Below are positions 59,744 to 64,000 of a stretch of DNA of 64,000 nucleotides, in pieces. A program made the position numbers and the translations under genes. Under the pieces are notes generated by a model, which was given only the letters and a program-made list of their open reading frames with translations, was not told the DNA's origin and searched no databases. Source of the stretch: Lachnospiraceae bacterium (GTDB taxonomy: Bacteria > Bacillota > Clostridia > Lachnospirales > Lachnospiraceae); the NCBI GenBank assembly GCA_015056735.1, contig SVFT01000008.1:1-64000 (forward strand). The letters are read 5' to 3'. Within the stretch, counting starts at the first letter, position 1. Every line of letters starts with the position of its first letter.

Positions 59744-61063
59744 ATGAAAAAGAGAGGATATGACATGAAAGACTATTTCGAAGAAATCGTTGGATACGAA
59801 GACATAAAAAATGAACTCCGGATAATAAGCGATATGCTGAACAATCCCGAAACATACCGGAAGCTTGGCGCCGAATTAAAAGAGGGGGTTATTCTCTCGG
59901 GAAAGCCCGGAACAGGGAAGACGACCATGGCAAATTGTTTGATCCGATCTATCGGAAGAGAGACCTATGTTTGCAGAAAGAATTCATCAGATGGCGATTT
60001 TATCAAGACAATAAACAATGCTTTTCAAAGTGCAAAGATGAACACGCCGTCGATTGTGTTATTGGATGATTTGGATAAGTTTTCCGAAAAAGAAGAAGAG
60101 TGTGATGCGGAGGAGCTTGCTGCTGTTCAGTCATGTATTGACGAGGTAAAAGGATCAGATGTATTCATTATCGCTACAGTAAACAGTATTAGGAAGATTC
60201 CGGATTCATTGTTGAGGCCGGGAAGACTGGGCAAAAGAATACATGTGCGCTTGCCTCGATGCAAAGAGGCAACCGAAATTGTAAGGCATTATATGAGTAA
60301 ACTAGAGACTTGCGACGATTTAGACGAGGAATCTGTTGCCAGAATGCTTGATGGTGAGTCGTGCGCCACTTTGGAAAGTGTTATAAATAACGCAGCTATG
60401 AAGGCGGCATACAATCGGCAAAGCTGCATTAACATGCAGAATGTTATTGACGCATGTTTAGACATAATCTTTGAAGTACCAAAAGGTGGGGAGGAATTGT
60501 CTGAGGAAGCGAAACTAAGGGTTGCGTATCACGAGGCAGGACACGCTTTGGCCTCCGAAGTGCTGAATCCGGGTAGCGTGAGTATCATATCGATCCGTAA
60601 AGCTGATGGAAAATATGGATTTGTCAGGTATTTGCGGAAAGAAGAATACGAAGACATTTATAGTGACTATAACGAAAGCATTATCAAGACATCATTAGCA
60701 GGGAAGGCAGCTACAGAGCTCGTTTTCGGAGAGGCAGATATGGGAGCCAACGCAGATCTTCATAATGCATTCAATAAAGCAGTAGAGCTTGTTGACAACA
60801 TGTGCATGTATGGTTTTGACAACTGGATTCAAGATAAATATAGCTCAAGTTTTTCAGCTGAGAACAGGAATCGTGCCATGGCGATGGTGTTGGAGAAAAA
60901 CTATTTGGAAGTAAAAAAACTTTTAGTAGAAAATCGGGAACTGTTAGATAAGATCGCAGATGCACTGATTAGGAACACTACCCTGACATTTTCAGATGTT
61001 CAATACATATGCAAAACAAAATGCACCAGCTTGAATTTGAAAAGAGCGGGCAAACAGAGGTGA
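59744..61063 (+). CDS. soluble FtsH-like AAA+ zinc metalloprotease (copy 2)
   Basis: 439 aa paralogue of copy 1. Walker A SGKPGTGKTTMA, pore-like GDFIKTINNAF, Walker B IVLLDDLDKF, arginine finger LLRPGRLGKR, HEAGH in RVAYHEAGHALASEVL, third ligand Asp in GANADLHNAFNKAVEL. No membrane segment. ATG 59744 follows AAGGAAGG by six bases; ATG 59765 would give MKDYFEEIVGYED, which aligns better with copy 1. Its stop lies 6 bases before the polymerase start, so it is co-transcribed with that gene. Confidence 0.88.
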   Translation: MKKRGYDMKDYFEEIVGYEDIKNELRIISDMLNNPETYRKLGAELKEGVILSGKPGTGKTTMANCLIRSIGRETYVCRKNSSDGDFIKTINNAFQSAKMNTPSIVLLDDLDKFSEKEEECDAEELAAVQSCIDEVKGSDVFIIATVNSIRKIPDSLLRPGRLGKRIHVRLPRCKEATEIVRHYMSKLETCDDLDEESVARMLDGESCATLESVINNAAMKAAYNRQSCINMQNVIDACLDIIFEVPKGGEELSEEAKLRVAYHEAGHALASEVLNPGSVSIISIRKADGKYGFVRYLRKEEYEDIYSDYNESIIKTSLAGKAATELVFGEADMGANADLHNAFNKAVELVDNMCMYGFDNWIQDKYSSSFSAENRNRAMAMVLEKNYLEVKKLLVENRELLDKIADALIRNTTLTFSDVQYICKTKCTSLNLKRAGKQR

Positions 61064-61069
61064 GATTAT

Positions 61070-64000
61070 ATGGATGCTAAGAAACCTAAATTGATATATG
61101 GAAAGTATTTTGATGATCCAAAGATTGCAATAAGTAAAATTGATGAGGAGTCAACAAAACCGATAGTTGTTGAAGGGAGGGTATTTGAATGCGAAAGCAG
61201 GACTCTTAAGAATGGTAAAGCTTTAATTGCAGTCGCTGTTACTGATCATTTGGACAGCATCAAGGTGAAGCTTTTTATAGAGCAGAGGCACATTCCGTTC
61301 TACGAGACCCGGATAAGAAATGGGGCGGTATTAAGAATAAGAGGAAATGCAGTTTTTGACACTTTTGATAATGAAGTTACTATTCAAAAGGTTACCGGAA
61401 TAATTGCAGAGCCGGAATCGGAAGGGGGGAGAGCTGATACAGCGAAGCATAAGAGAGTTGAGCTTCATTGTCATACCGCGATGAGTGCCATGGACGGTGT
61501 ATCCAGTGCCATTGATCTTGTCAGGCTGGCCCACAAATGGGGAATGCCGGGAATCGCTATAACAGACCATGCAGTAGTTCAAAGCCTTCCCGAGGCATAT
61601 CGTGCGATTCCTGATACTGAAAATTTCAAACTTATCCTTGGCGTAGAAGGATACTTAGTGGATATTGATCCTGAATACTTTGAGCAGATGGCGCGCGATG
61701 AAAAGAAAAAGCTCCGCTCTTTCCATGTCATCATACTTGCTCAAAACGAAGCAGGAAGAATCAATCTGTATAGGCTGATCAGCGAATCTCATCTTAATTA
61801 TTTTTACAGAAGACCGCTGATTCCCAGAAGCCTGCTCCTTAAACATAGGGAAGGCCTGATCATTGGATCTGCCTGCTGTGCGGGAGAACTGTACTGTGCA
61901 CTTTTGGCAAAAAAGCCAAAAGAAGATATAAAAAACATTGTGGAGTTCTATGACTATCTTGAGATCCAGCCTATAGATAATAACCGCTTCATGATAAATA
62001 GTGAGGGATTTCCATATGTTAATTCAATAGAGGACTTGAAAGCGATCAATGCTAAGATCGTGCAGTTGGGAGAAGACTACAAAAAGCCTGTCGTAGCTAC
62101 GTCTGATGCGCATTTCCTAAATCCTGAAGATGAGATATTCAGAGACATTATCCTTTCCGGGACAGGGATGGCAGAGGAGCTGGCACCACTATATTTTCGT
62201 ACCACGAATGAGATGCTTGATGAGTTTTCCTATCTTGGTGAAGAAAAAGCCAAGGAAGTTGTTATAGATAATACCAATAAAATACTCAATCTCTGCGATC
62301 ATGTCTCGCCGGTAAGGCCGGATAAATGTCCTCCGGTGATTGAGAACAGTGATGAAATTCTTAAAAAAACCTGTTTCGATAGGGCGCATGAGCTGTATGG
62401 AGCCACTCTTCCTGAGATTGTTTCCGAGAGACTTGAGAAAGAGCTGTCTTCAATTATAGGTAATGGATATTCGGTCATGTACATAATCGCGCAGAAACTG
62501 GTCGATAGATCGCTGCGAGAAGGATATCTTGTTGGATCCAGAGGCTCTGTTGGCTCTTCATTTGCGGCGTATACTACTGGAATAACTGAAGTAAATCCTT
62601 TACCACCACATTATCTATGTCTAAATTGTAAGCACAGTGATTTTTTATGTGAAGAAGTGATTGAGCTGGACGGAAATTCCGGTTGCGATTTGTCGGATAA
62701 AGCGTGCCCGATATGCGGCTCTGCAATGAGTAAGCAGGGATTCAACATTCCATTTGAGACTTTCCTTGGATTTGAAGGGGATAAGGAACCGGATATTGAC
62801 CTTAACTTTTCCGGGGAGATTCAGGCATCCATACACCAGTACACAAAAGAAATCTTTGGAAATGAGAACTGTTTCAAGGGAGGAACAATAAACTCACTTG
62901 CGGGTAGGTCCGCGTATGGATTTGTGATGAGATACCTTGAAAAGAATCATATTACAAAAAGACAGACAGAGATACAGAGACTTGTAGAAGGATGCTACGG
63001 GATTAAGCGTGGGACGGGACAGCATCCGGGAGGGATTGTAATTCTTCCCAGAGGAGAGGACATAAACAGCTTTACACCGGTCCAGTATCCCGCAGATAAT
63101 TCTGAAAGTTCTTTTATCACGACGCATTTCGATTACCACTCGATTGATCATAACTTGTTAAAACTGGATATACTCGGACACGATGACCCAACAATGCTCA
63201 GGTTTTTGCAAAAATATACAGGCATGGACCCACATAGGATCCCTTTAGATGACAGTAGGGTGATGCAACTGTTCAAAGATGTCAGAGCGTTGGGTATTGC
63301 GCCTGAACAGATTGGCGGCGTGAAGCTTGGTTGTCTTGGAATACCTGAATTTGGCACAGATTTTGCAATGAGTATGGTTCTAGAGGCTAAACCGCAATCG
63401 TTTTCCGACCTTATGAGAATATCCGGGTTGGCACATGGCACTGATGTATGGATCGGTAATGCGAAAGAGCTTATTTCAAGTGGTGTTGCTGACATAAAAT
63501 CCTGTATTTGCTGCCGCGACGATATTATGTCATATCTTATCCGGAAAGGATTAGAGAAAAAAAAAGCCTTTAAAGTCATGGAGGCAGTGCGAAGAGGCAA
63601 GGTAGCCAATGGGAAAGAGCCAAACTGGGAAGAGTGGAAAGAAATCATGATCAAAAAGGGCATTCCGGAATGGTATACCAAATCGTGCGAAAAGATTAAG
63701 TATATGTTCCCCAAAGCGCATGTTGCTGCTTATGTCATGATGGCGTGGAGGATAGCATATTATAAGATTTATTATCCGCGGGAATTCTATTGCGCCTGGT
63801 TCTCGATACGCGCAAATTCGCTTAACTATGAAAAGATGTTTCGGGGAAAAGAAATATTGAAAAGGCATTTGGAGGACTACAGATCATGTACTGATTCGCT
63901 TGGGGCATCAGAAAAAGATGAATATACAGCCATGAGAATTGCTGAAGAAATGTATGAAAGAGGAATTGAAATCTGTCCTATCGATTTTAGTGTTGTAGAT
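61070..64000 (+). CDS. short PolC-type DNA polymerase III alpha subunit lacking the exonuclease domain (partial)
   Basis: 977 codons, still open at the window end. Order: OB-fold (EGRVFECESRTLKNGKALIAVAVTDHLDSIKVKLF), PHP with H133 and H135 in RVELHCHTAMSAMDG and ITDHAVVQS, then directly the second PHP half (HVIILAQNEAGRINLYRLISES): the roughly 180-residue 3'-5' exonuclease insert of PolC is absent. Palm motifs follow: SRGSVGSSFAAY, a zinc finger (LCLNCKHSDFLC...CPICG), PDIDLNFSGE with D575 and D577, and LKLDILGHDDPTM with D700. The N-terminal PolC domain of about 200 residues is also missing. GAGGTGAG precedes ATG 61070. Confidence 0.9.
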   Translation, partial: MDAKKPKLIYGKYFDDPKIAISKIDEESTKPIVVEGRVFECESRTLKNGKALIAVAVTDHLDSIKVKLFIEQRHIPFYETRIRNGAVLRIRGNAVFDTFDNEVTIQKVTGIIAEPESEGGRADTAKHKRVELHCHTAMSAMDGVSSAIDLVRLAHKWGMPGIAITDHAVVQSLPEAYRAIPDTENFKLILGVEGYLVDIDPEYFEQMARDEKKKLRSFHVIILAQNEAGRINLYRLISESHLNYFYRRPLIPRSLLLKHREGLIIGSACCAGELYCALLAKKPKEDIKNIVEFYDYLEIQPIDNNRFMINSEGFPYVNSIEDLKAINAKIVQLGEDYKKPVVATSDAHFLNPEDEIFRDIILSGTGMAEELAPLYFRTTNEMLDEFSYLGEEKAKEVVIDNTNKILNLCDHVSPVRPDKCPPVIENSDEILKKTCFDRAHELYGATLPEIVSERLEKELSSIIGNGYSVMYIIAQKLVDRSLREGYLVGSRGSVGSSFAAYTTGITEVNPLPPHYLCLNCKHSDFLCEEVIELDGNSGCDLSDKACPICGSAMSKQGFNIPFETFLGFEGDKEPDIDLNFSGEIQASIHQYTKEIFGNENCFKGGTINSLAGRSAYGFVMRYLEKNHITKRQTEIQRLVEGCYGIKRGTGQHPGGIVILPRGEDINSFTPVQYPADNSESSFITTHFDYHSIDHNLLKLDILGHDDPTMLRFLQKYTGMDPHRIPLDDSRVMQLFKDVRALGIAPEQIGGVKLGCLGIPEFGTDFAMSMVLEAKPQSFSDLMRISGLAHGTDVWIGNAKELISSGVADIKSCICCRDDIMSYLIRKGLEKKKAFKVMEAVRRGKVANGKEPNWEEWKEIMIKKGIPEWYTKSCEKIKYMFPKAHVAAYVMMAWRIAYYKIYYPREFYCAWFSIRANSLNYEKMFRGKEILKRHLEDYRSCTDSLGASEKDEYTAMRIAEEMYERGIEICPIDFSVVD

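Noticed and set aside
53120-64000. Prophage
   Set aside because: Despite the A+T-rich content and phage-type HAD, there are no structural, lysis, integrase or terminase genes in view. An integrative element continuing to the right cannot be excluded.

Overview
The window reads as chromosome of a Gram-positive anaerobe of class Clostridia, most likely Lachnospiraceae-like. Pointers are the yaaR-holB-ricT-trmN6-rsmI gene order, a FabK-type fatty-acid operon, PolC-type polymerase, DUF3048, DUF6033-like and VanW surface proteins, a cytoplasmic NuoG-like formate dehydrogenase, mutS2, yhaM and strong AGGAGG ribosome sites. No replication origin, rRNA, CRISPR array, transposase or integrase was seen. 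Genes are tightly packed; the longest gene-free stretch is about 290 bases.

Layout. 1-526: six tRNA genes (Val, Thr, Tyr, fMet, Phe, Lys) ending in a terminator. 717-2488: a radical SAM protein and a metallo-beta-lactamase-fold hydrolase. 2626-7154: an unusual formate dehydrogenase pair, a molybdopterin subunit with cysteine at the active site plus a flavoprotein that joins a NuoF-type Fe-S domain to a GltD-type NAD(P)H module. 7178-11717: guanylate-kinase-like gene, yaaR, holB, ricT, trmN6, rsmI. 11738-17302: a complete type II fatty-acid elongation operon (acpP-fabK-D-G-F-Z-H) behind one strong promoter with a FabT-like operator. 17436-32241: lipoproteins, rRNA and tRNA methyltransferases, an EAL/HDOD protein, AzlCD, a DUF4080 radical SAM protein, endonuclease III, an exonuclease, VanW, an AIR-synthase-like protein, an Lrp regulator with an aminotransferase, and trmL.

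32298-44644 is a self-contained sugar-use locus. Two genes run left (RpiB-like and TPI-like) and nine run right: class II aldolase, ADP-dependent sugar kinase, FGGY kinase, RbsACB-type ABC transporter, RpiR regulator, D-lyxose-isomerase-family cupin and a DhaL-DhaK kinase. They diverge from a 290-base region with two facing promoters and related palindromes. The RpiB-like and TPI-like proteins carry residues of tetrulose-phosphate isomerases rather than the housekeeping enzymes. With the Dha-type kinase they suggest an L-erythrulose to D-erythrose-4-phosphate route.

44687-53069 returns to core functions: mutS2 with a two-component system, an HtrA-like protein that has lost its catalytic triad and sits behind a leader with an intrinsic terminator, yhaM and rlmD. 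From about 53100 to the right edge the DNA becomes visibly richer in A+T and carries an accessory island: an alpha/beta hydrolase, two soluble FtsH-like AAA+ zinc proteases, two PD-(D/E)XK-like putative nucleases, a WYL regulator, a phage-type HAD phosphatase, small unknown proteins, and a shortened PolC-like polymerase without its 3'-5' exonuclease (cut by the window end). This combination matches no system I know and is the best candidate here for something undescribed.
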